A DNA stretch of 64,000 nt from NCBI GenBank assembly GCA_014843695.1, contig CM026390.1, forward strand, positions 96,081,708-96,145,707, read 5' to 3'. Below, piece by piece: positions 13,401 to 25,141 of the stretch. The stretch is from Archivesica marissinica. Its lineage: Eukaryota > Mollusca > Bivalvia > Venerida > Vesicomyidae. Position 1 is the stretch's first letter; every line of letters starts with the position of its first letter. A program made the position numbers and the translations under genes. The notes beneath the pieces are model-generated. The model saw nothing but the letters and a program-made list of their open reading frames with translations, made no database searches and had not been told where the DNA came from.

Positions 13401-16400
13401 TGGAGTATGACATCAGGCTAGACTGGAGTGGCGCGTGAACAGATGGAGTATGACATCAACCTAGACTGGAGTGGTGCGTGAACAGATGGAGTATGACATC
13501 AACCTAGACTGGAGTGGTACGTGAACAGATGGAGTATGACATCAACCTAAACTGGAGTGGCGCGTGAACAGATGGAGTATGACATCAACCTAAACTGGAG
13601 TGGCGCGTGAACAGATGGAGTATGACATCAACCTAGACTGGAGTGGCGCGTGAACAGATGGAGTATGACATCAACCTAAACTGGAGTGGCGCGTGAACAG
13701 ATGGAGTATGACATCAGCATAGACTGGAGTGGTACATGACCAGATGGAGTATGACATCAACCTAGACTGGAGTGGCGCGTGAACAGATGGAGTATGACAT
13801 CAACCTAGACTGGAGTGGCGCGTGAACAGATGGAGTATGACATCAACCTAAACTGGAGTGGCTCGTGGACAGATGATGTATGATATCAACCTAGACTGGA
13901 GTGGCGCGTGAACAGATGGAGTATAACATCAACCTAGACTGGAGTGGCGCGTGAACAGATGGAGTATGACATCAGGCTAGACTGGAGTGGCGCGTGAACA
14001 GATGGTGTATGGCATCAACCTAGACTGGAGTGGCGCGTGAACAGATGGAGTATGACATCAGGCTAGACTGGAGTGGCGCGTGAACAGATGGTGTATGGCA
14101 TCAACCTAGACTGGAGTGGCGCGTGAACAGATGGAGTATGACATCAGGCTAGACTGGAGTGGCGCGTGAACAGATGGAGTATGACATCACCCTAGACTGG
14201 AGTGGCGCGTGAACAGATGGAGTATGACATCAACCTAGACTGGAGTGGCGCGTGAACAGATGGAGTATGACATCAACCTAGACTGGAGTGGCGCGTGAAC
14301 ATATGGAGTATGACATCAACCTAGATTGGAGTGGCGCGTGAACAGATGGAGTATGACATCACCCTAAACTGGATTGGTACGTGAACAGATGGAGTATGAC
14401 ATCAACCTAGACTGGAGTGGCGCGTGAACAGATGGAGTAAGACATCAACCTAGACTGGAGTGGTACGTGAACATATGGAGTATGACATCAACATAGACTG
14501 GAGTGGCGCGTGAACAGATGGAGTATGACATCAACTTAGACTGGAGTGGCGCGTGAACAGATGGAGTATGAAATCAACCTAGACTGGAGTGGTACGTGAA
14601 CATATGGAGTATGACATCAACCTAGACTGGAGTGGTACGTGAACAGATGGAGTATGACATCAACCTAGACTGGAGTGGCGCGTGAACAGATGGAGTATGG
14701 CATCAACCTAGACTGGGGGTGGCGCGTGAACAGATGGAGTATGACATCAACCTAGACTGGAGTGGCGCGTGAACAGATGGAGTATGGCATCAGGCTAGAC
14801 TGGAGTGGTACGTGAACATATGGAGTATGACATCAACCTAGACTGGAGTGGCGCGTGAACAGATGGAGTATGACATCAACCTAGACTGGAGTGGCGCGTG
14901 AACAGATGGAGTATGGCATCAACCTAAACTGGAGTGGTGAGTGAACAGATGGAGTATGACATCAACCTAAACTGGAGTGGTACATGAACAGATGGAGTAT
15001 GACATCAACCTAGACTGGAGTGGCGCGTGAACAGATGGAGTATGACATCACCCTAAACTGGAGTGGTACGTGAACAGATGGAGTATGACATCACCTAGAC
15101 TGGAGTGGCGCGTGAACAGATGGAGTATGACATCAACCTAGACTGGAGTGGTGCGTGAACAGATGGAGTATGACATCAACCTAGACTGGAGTGGTACGTG
15201 AACAGATGGAGTATGACATCACCCTAGACTGGAGTGGTACGTGAACAGATGGAGTATGACATCAACCTAGACTGGAGTGGCGCGTGAACAGATGGAGTAT
15301 GACATCAACTTAGACTGGAGTGGTACATGAACAGATGGAGTATGACATCAGGCTAGACTGGAGTGGTGCGTGAACAGATGGAGTATGACATCAACCTAGA
15401 CTGGAGTGGTACGTGAACAGATGGAGTATGACATCAACCTAAACTGGAGTGGCGCGTGAACAGATGGAGTATGACATCAACCTAAACTGGAGTGGCGCGT
15501 GAACAGATGGAGTATGACATCAACCTAGACTGGAGTGGCGCGTGAACAGATGGAGTATGACATCAACCTAAACTGGAGTGGCGCGTGAACAGATGGAGTA
15601 TGACATCAGCATAGACTGGAGTGGTACATGACCAGATGGAGTATGACATCAACCTAGACTGGAGTGGCGCGTGAACAGATGGAGTATGACATCAGCTAGA
15701 CTGGAGTGGTCTGCAGATGGGTATGAATAACCTAGACTGGAGTGGCGCGTGAACAGATGGAGTATAACATCAACCTAGACTGGAGTGGCGCGTGAACAGA
15801 TGGAGTATGACATCAACCTAGACTGGAGTGGCGCGTGAACAGATGGAGTATGACATCAACCTAAACTGGAGTGGCTCGTGGACAGATGATGTATGATATC
15901 AACCTAGACTGGAGTGGCGCGTGAACAGATGGAGTATAACATCAACCTAGACTGGAGTGGCGCGTGAACAGATGGAGTATGACATCAGGCTAGACTGGAG
16001 TGGCGCGTGAACAGATGGTGTATGGCATCAACCTAGACTGGAGTGGCGCGTGAACAGATGGAGTATGACATCAGGCTAGACTGGAGTGGCGCGTGAACAG
16101 ATGGTGTATGGCATCAACCTAGACTGGAGTGGCGCGTGAACAGATGGAGTATGACATCAGGCTAGACTGGAGTGGCGCGTGAACAGATGGAGTATGACAT
16201 CACCCTAGACTGGAGTGGCGCGTGAACAGATGGAGTATGACATCAACCTAGACTGGAGTGGCGCGTGAACAGATGGAGTATGACATCAACCTAGACTGGA
16301 GTGGCGCGTGAACAGATGGAGTATGACATCAACCTAGATTGGAGTGGCGCGTGAACAGATGGAGTATGACATCAACCTAGACTGGAGTGACGCGTGGACA

Positions 16401-16933
16401 GATGGAGTATGACATCAACCTAGACTGGAGTGGCGCGTGAACAGATGGAGTATGACATCAACCTAGACTGGAGTGGCGCGTGAACAGATGGAGTATGACA
16501 TCAACCTAGACTGTAGTGGCGCGTGAACAGATGGAGTATGACATCAACCTAAACTGGAGTGGCGCGTGAACAGATGGAGTATGACATCAACCTAAACTGG
16601 AGTGGCGCGGTGAACAGATGGAGTATGACATCACCCTAAACTGGAGTGGCGCGTGAACAGATGGTGTATGACATCACCCTAAACTGGAGTGGTACATGAA
16701 CAGATGGAGTATGACATCAACCTAGACTGGAGTGGCGCGTGAACAGATGGAGTATGACATCACCCTAAACTGGAGTGGCGCGTGAACAGATGGTGTATGA
16801 CATCACCCTAAACTGGAGTGGTACATGAACAGATGGAGTATGACATCAACCTAGACTGGAGTGGCGCGTGAACAGATGGAGTATGACATCACCCTAAACT
16901 GGAGTGGCGCGTGAACAGATGGTGTATGACATC
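7412..16933. repeat. Large 43-bp minisatellite (about 220 copies, 9.5 kb)
   Basis: The unit reads CCTAGACTGGAGTGGCGCGT then GAACAGATGGAGTATGACAT and CAA. Variable positions (GGCGCG/GGTACG/GATACG; GACATC/GGCATC; CAACC/CAGGC/CACCC) make recognisable unit types. Rare variants recur at fixed spacing: GGCTCGTGG at 9322, 9881, 13301, 13860 and 15873 (559 bp = 13 units; 3979 bp), and CTGGGGGTGG at 8411, 10734, 12412 and 14713 (4001 and 3979 bp). The array has therefore grown by duplicating blocks of 13 units and of about 93 units. One unit near 12661 carries a foreign GTGGGTGTGTGGTGGG insert, and a damaged unit sits near 15700. Confidence 0.97.
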
Positions 16934-18022
16934 ACCATTGCTGTTCCTAATGTATTACTCAGTCCACCATTGCTGTTCCTAATCTATTACTCAGTCCACC
17001 ATTGCTGTTCCTAATGTATTACTCAGTACACCACTGCTGTTCCTAATGTATTACTCAGCCCTACCATTGTTGTTCCTAATGTAGTACTCAGTACACCACT
17101 GCTGTTCCTAATGTACTACTCAGTACACCATTGCTGTTCCTAATGTATTACTCAGCCCTACCAATGCTGTTCCTAATGTATTACTCGGTACACCATTGCT
17201 GTTCCTAATGTATTACTCAGTACACCATTGCTGTTCCTAATGTAGTACTCAGTACACCACTGCTGTTCCTAATGTACTACTCAGCCCTACCATTGCTGTT
17301 CCTAATGTATTACTCAGTCCACCATTGCTGTTCCTAATGTATTACTCAGTCCACCATTGCTGTTCCTAATCTATTACTCAGTCCACCATTGCTGTTCCTA
17401 ATGTATTACTCAGTACACCATTGCTGTTCCTAATGTATTACTCAGTACACCATTGCTGTTCCTAATGTATTACTCAGCCCTACCACTGCTGTTCCTAATG
17501 TATTACTCGGTACACCATTGCTGTTCCTAATGTATTACTCGGTACACCATTGCTGTTCCTAATGTATTACTCAGTCCACCATTGCTGTTCCTAATGTATT
17601 ACTCAGTACACCATTGCTGTTCCTAATGTAGTACTCAGTACACCATTGCTGTTCCTAATGTATTACTCAGTCCACCATTGATGTTCCTAATGTATTACTC
17701 AGTACACCATTGCTGTTCCTAATGTACTACTCAGTACACCATTGCTGTTCCTAATGTATTACTCGGTACACCATTGCTGTTCCTAATCTATTACTCAGTA
17801 CACCATTGCTGTTCCTAATGTATTACTCAGTACACCATTGCTGTTCCTAATGTATTACTCAGTACACCATTGCTGTTCCTAATGTATTACTCAGTACACC
17901 ATTGATGTTCCTAATGTATTACTCAGTACACCATTGCTGTTCCTAATGTATTATGCAGTACACCACTGCTGTTCCTAATGTATTACTCAGTACACCATTG
18001 CTGTTCCTAATGTATTACTCAG
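16934..18022. repeat. 32-bp minisatellite abutting the 43-bp array
   Basis: About 34 units of CACCATTGCTGTTCCTAATG followed by TATTACTCAGTA, with TAC/TCC/CCCTA variants. It begins inside the last 43-bp unit at the shared CATCACC, with no spacer, so the two arrays meet at a microhomology. Confidence 0.95.
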
Positions 18023-18657
18023 ACGACATCTTGGGGGAAATTACAGCAATCCATGGCACCAACCTGTCTGCTGAATTGCATCGATAACGTGAACCACGTC
18101 CAAGTAGATGCATTGTTGCAAATACAAAGTACAGTATAGTATACATTGTGCATTGCCAATGAATAGCTGGCTTGAAACATGTATATCTCGTGAATTAAAC
18201 TGTCGGCCTTGTTTAAATATTGGCGTACCAACTGAATTAAGCGATTCAGTTATGCGTATATTTCGAAATGTGTGTACATAGTTGTAAATGACATGGAGTT
18301 ATGAAAGCAACGTTTATACACTATCGGTGCGTCACATATCGTACGATAAATCAACACCTGCATAACACACATTACATTTCAATTGATTGTGTTGTTGGTT
18401 TTATATTCAAATGAAGTTAACAATTGTTAGCATGAATTAAGTCATTCATTTGTATTTCAATAGACCATCACGTTTACTTGTTTCGCATATTTACGGTATT
18501 TGGTCATTATTGTAGCCTAGCATTACAACGTTTTACATGACTGTACTGTATATCATTACGGATGGTTTGCGACGAGGTATTTGTCATATGAACCTATATC
18601 ACACTATTATTTCTACCCTAACTGTGTAACTGTTGACATAATTGTCACGCTTGTGTG
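18023..18657. other. Non-coding, nothing secure recognised
   Basis: Unique AT-rich DNA left of a SINE. A minus-strand open stretch near 18022-18231 was tested as exon 2 of the gene at 19.1 kb and rejected because its phase does not fit. Confidence 0.55.
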
Positions 18658-18915
18658 TGTGTTTTACGTTTATGTATCGTCGCTACCGGTTGCCCATATG
18701 AGCGACGCCTCCTGAAGAGATTAGTCATTTTAGATTTTGGAGAATAGTGAATGATACAGACAGAGACCCATTCCAAAGTCTCATCTGGTTCTTTTACGTG
18801 CATGGTGTAAAGCACCGACACGAGACCTCGGGTTTAGAGTCCCATTTGAAAGACTAAATATTATTAGGGTCAGACGGGGGATCGAACCTGCGATCCATGG
18901 ATTCGAAGTTCAACA
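18658..18915 (-). mobile_element. SINE family P (copy 2, head truncated)
   Basis: Read on the minus strand it has the family B box (GGTTCGATCCCCCGTCTGACC) body and the ATACATAAACGTAAAACAC tail. The A box end has decayed into ATTCGAAGTTCAACAC. Confidence 0.85.
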
Positions 18916-19053
18916 CGGATTGACGAGTAAAAACAACGAACCTTTATACCCGGCAGGTGAGTCGATGGGTATATATAGAATATATATCGATTGACAAGAC
19001 ATAAACCAATAGATCATCCCAAAACATATACTGTTATATACTTAGGTACTTAC

Positions 19054-19261
19054 TGTTTGGTATTCCCTGGGTGTAACATTTCCTCCACATGCCAATGGTG
19101 TATGAATACTCTCTTTTAAGCGTGTCATTTGTGGATTGTGAGGCGTCCACCTCGTACCAGTAGTCCGTCACGATACTTCCCACCATTAATCCCAGAGACA
19201 CCAATATCATAAACAGCACCGTAAATAATAAAGTCATGTGACATTTTCCCATCTGCGCCAT
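19054..19261 (-). CDS. First coding exon of a claudin/CACNG-like four-transmembrane protein
   Basis: A minus-strand ATG at 19261 in strong context (AAACATGG) opens 69 codons that end at a GTAAGT donor (19053-19048), in phase 1. The peptide has a short basic N-terminus, one hydrophobic helix (about residues 9-30), then VTDYW, an N-glycosylation site (NDT, residue 45) and IGMWRKC. TM1 followed by W...(G)(L/M)WxxC is the first-extracellular-loop signature of the claudin/PMP22 superfamily. The TDYW and WRxC spacing is nearest the voltage-dependent calcium channel gamma (CACNG/TARP) branch as I know it. Such proteins act in the plasma membrane as junction or channel-auxiliary subunits. Further exons should lie at lower coordinates; none was found, so intron 1 probably spans the large arrays. 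Upstream TTG-initiated extension to 19282 is not credible. Branch assignment is tentative. Confidence 0.7.
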
Positions 19262-19780
19262 GTTTATACTCTTAAAAATCAAACGAAATGCAACTTCGAA
19301 AATACACCGTAATTGTGTATTGCTAACTAACAGTTCATTCCTAAGCGGACTTCATGATTGCGTTCTCTCACCAGGGAGCGTATAAGCACAATAATAATCC
19401 GTTCATTCAATGGAATCGTTCACCTGTGTCCGCTTATGAAAAAACAGATACAGGGACGACAACCGGTTTATATTCTCGTGGTAGGGTGAGGTTACAATGT
19501 GTAGATTGACATGCCATTTGCAAGTGTCAATTGAGTATTCATGAGGTATAGTATATTGTCGAAAACAAATACGTGGTGGGTAAAGGTAAAGTGTTTACAA
19601 TTAATTTCGAGTATATTTCACTATTGTACAATGTTAAAGAACAAGACATTTTATTTGCCAATTTGGACTTGAAAGTTCATCATTGCACAACATAATTATA
19701 TATACATAAAAGCAGTCACGTGAAAAATATGTCAATATGAGAAATCGTATACAATAGTGACAACACCTACTATACATAAC
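19262..19780. other. Upstream region of the claudin-like gene
   Basis: Presumed 5' UTR and promoter territory for the minus-strand gene. No TATA box or other element stands out. Confidence 0.4.
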
Positions 19781-20419
19781 TTATATTACAAGCTTGAATT
19801 TACTTGAGACATCTGATATTCAGTTAGCGTTAGGTCACAGTAAAGTCACAATATGTATACTATAGCCTTGCAATTATAGGTAGTGAAATGCGTGTGGCGT
19901 CGAAGGTACAGGGTTCGAGCCTCAATGAAGGTATATTATTTTGTATTTTTTAATATTTAAAATGTATATAAATATGCAACAAACTTCATGAACTGTAATA
20001 GTATTACATGTATAGACGGCATAACATGAAATAAAACGCATGAAATAAACAATAAAGTAAATAAACATGAAAACATATAAAACATTTAACAACCCCAAAT
20101 TTGGAAAATTATCTTTTATTCATTAATAACTCGAATAAAAATATCATTTTAGATGACAACAAATGTGTTGTACCTAATAAAATGAACATTACTAACTAAA
20201 TATAGAATCGGGTCATGAGTGTCTTCATTGTACAATGTTTCGAACTCACACGGAATTGTGGTATTGTAAGGCAGTGCGAAGTACTATCACCTTAGACCGC
20301 TCGGTTATTACCACCTTGAAATGTGAAATCAATTTTATTCAATTAAACTGCTAAAATCCATTGCAAATGAAGCGTGTAATTAAGATAATGTCTCAAGTAA
20401 ATTTACGCTTGCAATAATA
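19781..20419. mobile_element. Inverted-repeat element K (about 640 bp)
   Basis: Its ends are a diverged inverted repeat of about 30 bp: TTATATTACAAGCTTG..TTTACTTGAGACA at 19781-19811 and TGTCTCAAGTAAATTTACGC at 20389-20408 continuing to 20418. No transposase is present. A GGGTTCGAGCCTC B-box-like motif lies at about 19910, and a tRNA-Leu-like segment lies near the right end. Confidence 0.6.
20228..20325 (-). other. tRNA-Leu-like relic
   Basis: On the minus strand, AACCGAGCGGTCTAAGGTGA resembles a leucine-tRNA D arm/A box, and GTGAGTTCGAAAC about 50 nt on resembles a T arm/B box. Acceptor-stem pairing is not evident. It is a pseudogene or the head of an old SINE, not an active tRNA. Confidence 0.5.
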
Positions 20420-20435
20420 CATTAATGTTATTATA

Positions 20436-20693
20436 CCTAGATTGGTCTGTAGTCCAGTGGTAACACGCTGGACTGGTAATCCAGGGATCGCAGGTTCGAT
20501 CCCCCGTCTGACCCTAATAAAATTAACAGTCTTTCAGATGGGACGTTAAACCGAGGTCTCGTGTCGGTGCTTTACACCGTGCACGTACAAGAGCCAGAGG
20601 AGACTCTTGAATGGGTCTCTGTCTGTATCATGCACTATCCTCCGAAATCTAAAATGACTAATCTCTTCAGGAGGCGTCGCTCATATGGGCAAC
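20436..20693 (+). mobile_element. SINE family P (copy 3, 3' truncated)
   Basis: GGTCTGTAGTCCAGTGG head with A box, B box GGTTCGATCCCC, and body to TCATATGGGCAAC, where it diverges before the usual AT-rich tail. Confidence 0.88.
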
Positions 20694-20987
20694 ATAGATT
20701 GGACGCTAGATACACTAGTGTGAGTTAGCTAAGCGGATCTAGGGTTATGCTCCCGCAGAAAAAAATAAAATGCATAAAATGTGTTTTATGTCTGGTGCGA
20801 TTTTGTGTCACACAAAATTAATGTAATGAGAAACATTAGTCAGTTACTGCCCCTGAATACTCCTAATAGCATATTGGTCCTCTTAATTGGTTTCCTCTGT
20901 TGTTATCGTTGTTTCCTTGGCACCACATGCTTCCATTCTCACCGTATGCTCGTCTTATACTTATTAAATCTTGACATTATATCCTTT

Positions 20988-21224
20988 TTTTATACTTTAT
21001 TTATTTTACTGCAAGTTCTAACAACTTATATTAATCACTCTCGTTGGCTCGGATGAAAGCGTATATGTGGTCATTCATGTGGGAGGAAACCGGAGTACCC
21101 GGAGAAAACCCATCTATCCGATCTTGCGACCATTGTACCATCTCACATACTTCCCTGTCCGAGGATCGAACCCGGGTCGCATTGGTGAGAAACGAGCGCG
21201 CTAACCACTGCGCTAATCGGACAG
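20988..21224 (-). mobile_element. SINE family G (copy 2) with 9-bp target duplication
   Basis: Full-length minus-strand copy: head CTGTCCGATTAGCGCAGTGG, B box GGGTTCGATCC, the TTTTCTCCGGGTACTCCGG body motif and an AAATAAAGTATA tail. It is flanked by ATATCCTTT on both sides (20979-20987 and 21225-21233), a clean retroposition signature. Confidence 0.92.
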
Positions 21225-21233
21225 ATATCCTTT

Positions 21234-21623
21234 AGCATGCCCGATGGATACCTTGCTGTAAACATTAGTTCAATTAATTAACATGATTTTGATAAAATTA
21301 CATTTATCCTAACGCAACATCTGGTTATACGACAACAGTAAAAACAAAGGATTCCAACTAATAGTACCAATGTACATTTAGGGATAAATCTGACTTTATC
21401 CATCAAGGGAGGTAATAGAAAAACCAGTAATGCCTCTCATTGTTTGCCAAATTCTAACAGAATAGACACTGTGCGAACGTATCGTAACGCGTAGCCAATA
21501 CAATATTATGCTTGGCACACGGGAGGAGGGGGAGGCACACACTAATATCGCCCTTGATACCAGTGTCGATAAAATACACTAAATATCTTTAAGTATGTAA
21601 ATAATAGGTAATAAGACCATGCC
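21234..21623. other. Non-coding, nothing recognised
   Basis: AT-rich spacer with a purine run (GGGAGGAGGGGGAGG) near 21520. Confidence 0.6.
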
Positions 21624-22037
21624 AATCTGCACCAACTATAAGAGTGGAGCTTACTGCTACAGTTTATATAATCTGCACCAACTATAAGAGTGGAGCTTAC
21701 TGCTACAGTTTATATAATCTGCACCAACTATAAGAGTGGAGCTTACTGCTACAGTTTATATAATCTGCACCAACTATAAGAGTGGAGCTTACTGCTACAG
21801 TTTATATAATCTGCACCAACTATAAGAGTGGAGCTTACTGCTACAGTTTATATAATCTGCACCAACTATAAGAGTGGAGCTTACTGCTACAGTTTATATA
21901 ATCTGCACCAACTATAAGAGTGGAGCTTACTGCTACAGTTTATATAATCTGCACCAACTATAAGAGTGGAGCTTACTGCTACAGTTTATATAATCTGCAC
22001 CAACTATAAGAGTGGAGCTTACTGCTACAGTTTATAT
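21624..22037. repeat. 46-bp minisatellite, nine identical copies
   Basis: Nine successive 46-bp units begin AATCTGCACCAACTATAAGA and end TTTATAT. By eye there is no mismatch among them, unlike every other large array here, implying recent expansion or an assembly-collapsed consensus. Confidence 0.96.
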
Positions 22038-22155
22038 AATTGTGACCGAGCATATATATGTTATGGTCATATACATGTATAACTATAATTATGATTTTTG
22101 TTATTTAATATCTTAGAACTCTTTATTAGATAATGTTGGGCATCAGGCGGGCTCA

Positions 22156-22389
22156 TCCACGATTGTCCCGTCAGAGATTACGATTGTCCCGTCAGAGATC
22201 TACGATTGTCCCGTCAGAGATATAAGATTGTCCCGTTAAATATCTAAGATTGTCCCGTCAGAGATCTACGATTGTCCCGTCAGAGATCTACGATTGTCCC
22301 GTCAGATATCTACGATTGTCCCGTCAGAGATCTAAGATTGTCCCGTCAGATCTAAGATTGTCCCGTCAGAGATCTACGAATGACCCGTA
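22156..22389. repeat. 22-bp minisatellite (about 10 copies)
   Basis: Unit ACGATTGTCCCGTCAGAGAT plus CT, with A(A/C)GATTG variants and shortened units. Confidence 0.93.
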
Positions 22390-22638
22390 ACATAAGTTAC
22401 GTTCTTCACACTTTCGTTAGCAAGTTATCCATTGGTTTTGAGTCTAAATTATTTATTGTATGTAGCTCGGCATTGACATATCAGAGAATCTGTCTTGGGA
22501 TTCTCACATAAATATTATCACTAATAAGGCAAATCGGACATTAGGCTTCTTAAGAAGATATATCAGTCCATTCCCAGTGCTCCCGACAACTCAAAGCCAC
22601 AGTATATAAGACACATGTCCGCTCGCTGCTAGACTATA

Positions 22639-22920
22639 CAGACGGGTATGTAGTCCGGTGGTAACACGTTGGACTAGTATTCCAGGGATCGCAGGTTCGA
22701 TCCCCCATATGGCCCTAATAAAATTAACAGTCTTTCAGGTGGGATGTTAAACGGAGGTCTCGTGTCGGTGCTGTACACCGTGTACGTAAAAGAACCAGAG
22801 TAGACTCTGGAATGGGTCTCTGTCTGTATCATTGTACTATCCTCCAAATATCTAAAATGACTAATCTCTGCACGAGGCGTCGCTCATATGGGCAAACGAT
22901 GATAAATAAACGTAGAACAC
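22639..22920 (+). mobile_element. SINE family P (copy 4) inserted in the LINE relic
   Basis: Starts CAGACGGGTATGTAGTCCGG and ends GATAAATAAACGTAGAACAC. The flanks TGCTAGACTAT and TGCTAGACAAT form an 11-bp target duplication with one mismatch, splitting the reverse transcriptase relic. Confidence 0.92.
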
Positions 22921-23211
22921 ACAATGCTAGACAATTGTTCCTCGATCTGGTCGCCCCACACAGAAGTCCAGATAACTTGGCTTTAAAATGTTCAGCGTAG
23001 GGCAGCAAGATGGTCAATGCACGACTATGAACATAGGTCCAATGTCTCAGGGATGCTCGACACTCTTAGGTGGCGCGGGATATGCTTGCGGAGGATAGAA
23101 ATCGACTGACGCTAATGTACAATATTATTACAATCGTGTAGCTGTCCCCATATCTCTACTATATAGACATTCCCATCACAACTCGCTTCGATTCATCACA
23201 ACCACACATGA

Positions 23212-23335
23212 TTACTACAAATACTCCTTCCCAAGGGACGGCCTACTACAAATACTCCTTCCCAAGGGACGGCCTACTACAATACTCCTTCCCAAGGGAC
23301 GGCCTACTACAAAACTCCTTCCCAAGGACGGTCTA
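23212..23335 (+). repeat. 30/31-bp tandem repeat inside the LINE C-terminus
   Basis: Four units of TACTCCTTCCCAAGGGACGG plus CCTACTACAAA, translating as repeated YSFPRDGLLQ. The unit derives from the C-terminal SFPR motif of the retrotransposon ORF. Confidence 0.9.
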
Positions 23336-23396
23336 CTATTGGACTAATCTTCAAGCAGATATTCCTAAAGTCTCAATGGCCCCGTTATCTTAACAA

Positions 23397-24016
23397 TTTC
23401 AATGTAATTAGTTGTATCCTTTAATACGACCTTGTTAGAAGGATGCGCGCTATCTAGGTCCCCATCAGTTCGATATAATTGGAAGATAGATAGAAAACAA
23501 TAACACTATTCACATGTACTACTTTAATATATACATGTGCGATAAAGCGTTCTATAAATTGCCATACTTATATTATATCTGGAACAAATTACATTTTCAA
23601 TCGAATGACTAGACAAAATGTATTCACACATCCAGTCATTCTCCAGGAAAGCTTCCACTTCACCGGATATATATTTATACAAAGGTTCGCCCAGATATCT
23701 GACAGAATGCTAACATCAATCAGCTTCGCTTACAACTTCAGCTACGCGGATGCACATATTCAACACTCTCACATAGATGCGCATCATCATCATCATACGC
23801 GAGTTGGGCCATCGCGTGAATACATTTGTACACGGCGAACAGTATTTCATCTGAGTGATGTCCACCTGCACCTGTCATACCACCATAAACACATGAATAA
23901 TGTCTGCACTTTAAATAACATTTATCATGCTTTTTTAACACAATTAATTGTTTTCCTTAACTTAACTAATTGACACGATGGGGTCATAGAAGTCAGACAA
24001 CTTGCGAGGATGTATG
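23397..24016. other. Non-coding, nothing recognised
   Basis: AT-rich sequence; a short CAT run near 23780 gives a meaningless polyhistidine in one frame. Confidence 0.55.
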
Positions 24017-24230
24017 TATACTAGAGGACATAGAAAACGCACACTTCGGATAAGTGTGTTTTTACATGAAAACAATAACTATATAAATTAAACATTTTGG
24101 AATATTTTTAGTTGTTCAGTTTGTGTTTTGTAATATTAGATGTGATATATCTTTGATGGAATCCTTCGTATTTCGTTTTCATGTAATACTCATATAATGT
24201 AGGTGTGTGTTTTCTATGTCCTCTAGTATA
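24017..24230. mobile_element. MITE family Q (214 bp)
   Basis: Near-perfect terminal inverted repeats TATACTAGAGGACATAGAAA and its complement at the right end, extending to about 27 bp with one mismatch. The ends lie in TA-rich sequence, so a TA duplication (Tc1/mariner style) is possible but cannot be shown. No coding capacity. Confidence 0.85.
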
Positions 24231-24506
24231 TGTATATATGTCTAACATTAGAATATTTTATACTTTCTAATTGTAGTTTATAGCAGTCATTAAACACCAG
24301 GTTATTTGGTACTTAGTTGTGATAGGATATATTCCAAATATATCTTCCAAATATCTTCCAAATATATATTCCAAATATATCTTCCAAATACGAGTGTATG
24401 CCTCCCTATTCTGTAGTGTGACTGTCTAAGACTGACCGTGTAACACATGGTTTTGGATGCTTTGCACAAGTGTAAATGTTCTATACTGAAACAAAACGAA
24501 ACTGTC

Positions 24507-24605
24507 CTTAGAGGAAACATTTCTATCGTTTCTTAGAGGAAACATTTATATCCTTTCTTAGAGGTAACATTTATAACCTTTCTTAGAGGTAACATTTATA
24601 TCCTC
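24507..24605. repeat. 26-bp tandem repeat (four copies)
   Basis: Units TTTCTTAGAGG(A/T)AACATT then TATATCC. Confidence 0.9.
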
Positions 24606-25141
24606 TAAAAAAAACTATAGGCACGTTTGGTATCAAAATGTACGAACTCTTGGTAAATTAGTGCAATGTGTGAAGGATTGTTGTCTTCACTCATGATAGT
24701 AAAATCCATAAGTCTACAATTTGTAACGAAAAAGTAACGCTCAATATAAAAGCGCACAGTTTTTATGATGTCAGTATATTTGCCCAATAAGATACTCTAC
24801 TAATACAATAATAGGTGTTGCTATATAGCATTCATACAGTTAACATATATATATCTACATCCGTTATGTCAAATACTCCGGTTATCTCGAAGTCAGATCA
24901 AAGTCCCGTTTCAGACACTAACATTTTACATATAACTGGCTCCATTGATATCGAATTTCGTTTTCGTCAAACTATGTCGAGGTATTTTATTTGGTCCGAC
25001 GGAATTCGACACAACGGATGTAGACTGTACGTAATTACGACATGTACAAACCACCATCAAGTCGATTTATGAAACATACGTTCACATATAGTATGTATAA
25101 TATGTCTAACAAAAGACACGTACACGTATATATATATTATA
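24606..25141. other. Downstream flank of the exon at 25.1 kb
   Basis: AT-rich presumed 3' UTR and intergenic DNA for the minus-strand gene. No AATAAA was found in the 90 nt after its stop codon. Confidence 0.45.

Larger units (their letters stand above)
22472..23396 (+). pseudogene. Non-LTR retrotransposon RT C-terminus (decayed, SINE-interrupted)
   Basis: Plus-strand translation gives DISENLSWDSHINIITNKAN then RTLGFLRRYIS, the thumb-region pattern of CR1/Jockey-type reverse transcriptases. After a SINE insertion at 22639-22920 come QRRAARWSMHDYEHRSNVSG and MLDTLRWRGICLRRIEID, and finally NSFPRTVYYWTNLQADIP, the conserved end of such ORFs. Stops and frameshifts disable it. The SFPR segment has itself been tandemly duplicated (23212-23335). 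Family placement within non-LTR elements is from memory of motif patterns. Confidence 0.82.

Noticed and set aside
18022..18231. Minus-strand stretch with CCNFPQDV, considered as exon 2 of the claudin/CACNG-like gene
   Set aside because: Exon 1 ends in phase 1; joining at the available CAG acceptors gives a different frame that stops soon, and no donor follows before the array.
23782..23796. Short polyhistidine-coding run
   Set aside because: A (CAT)n run in non-coding DNA.
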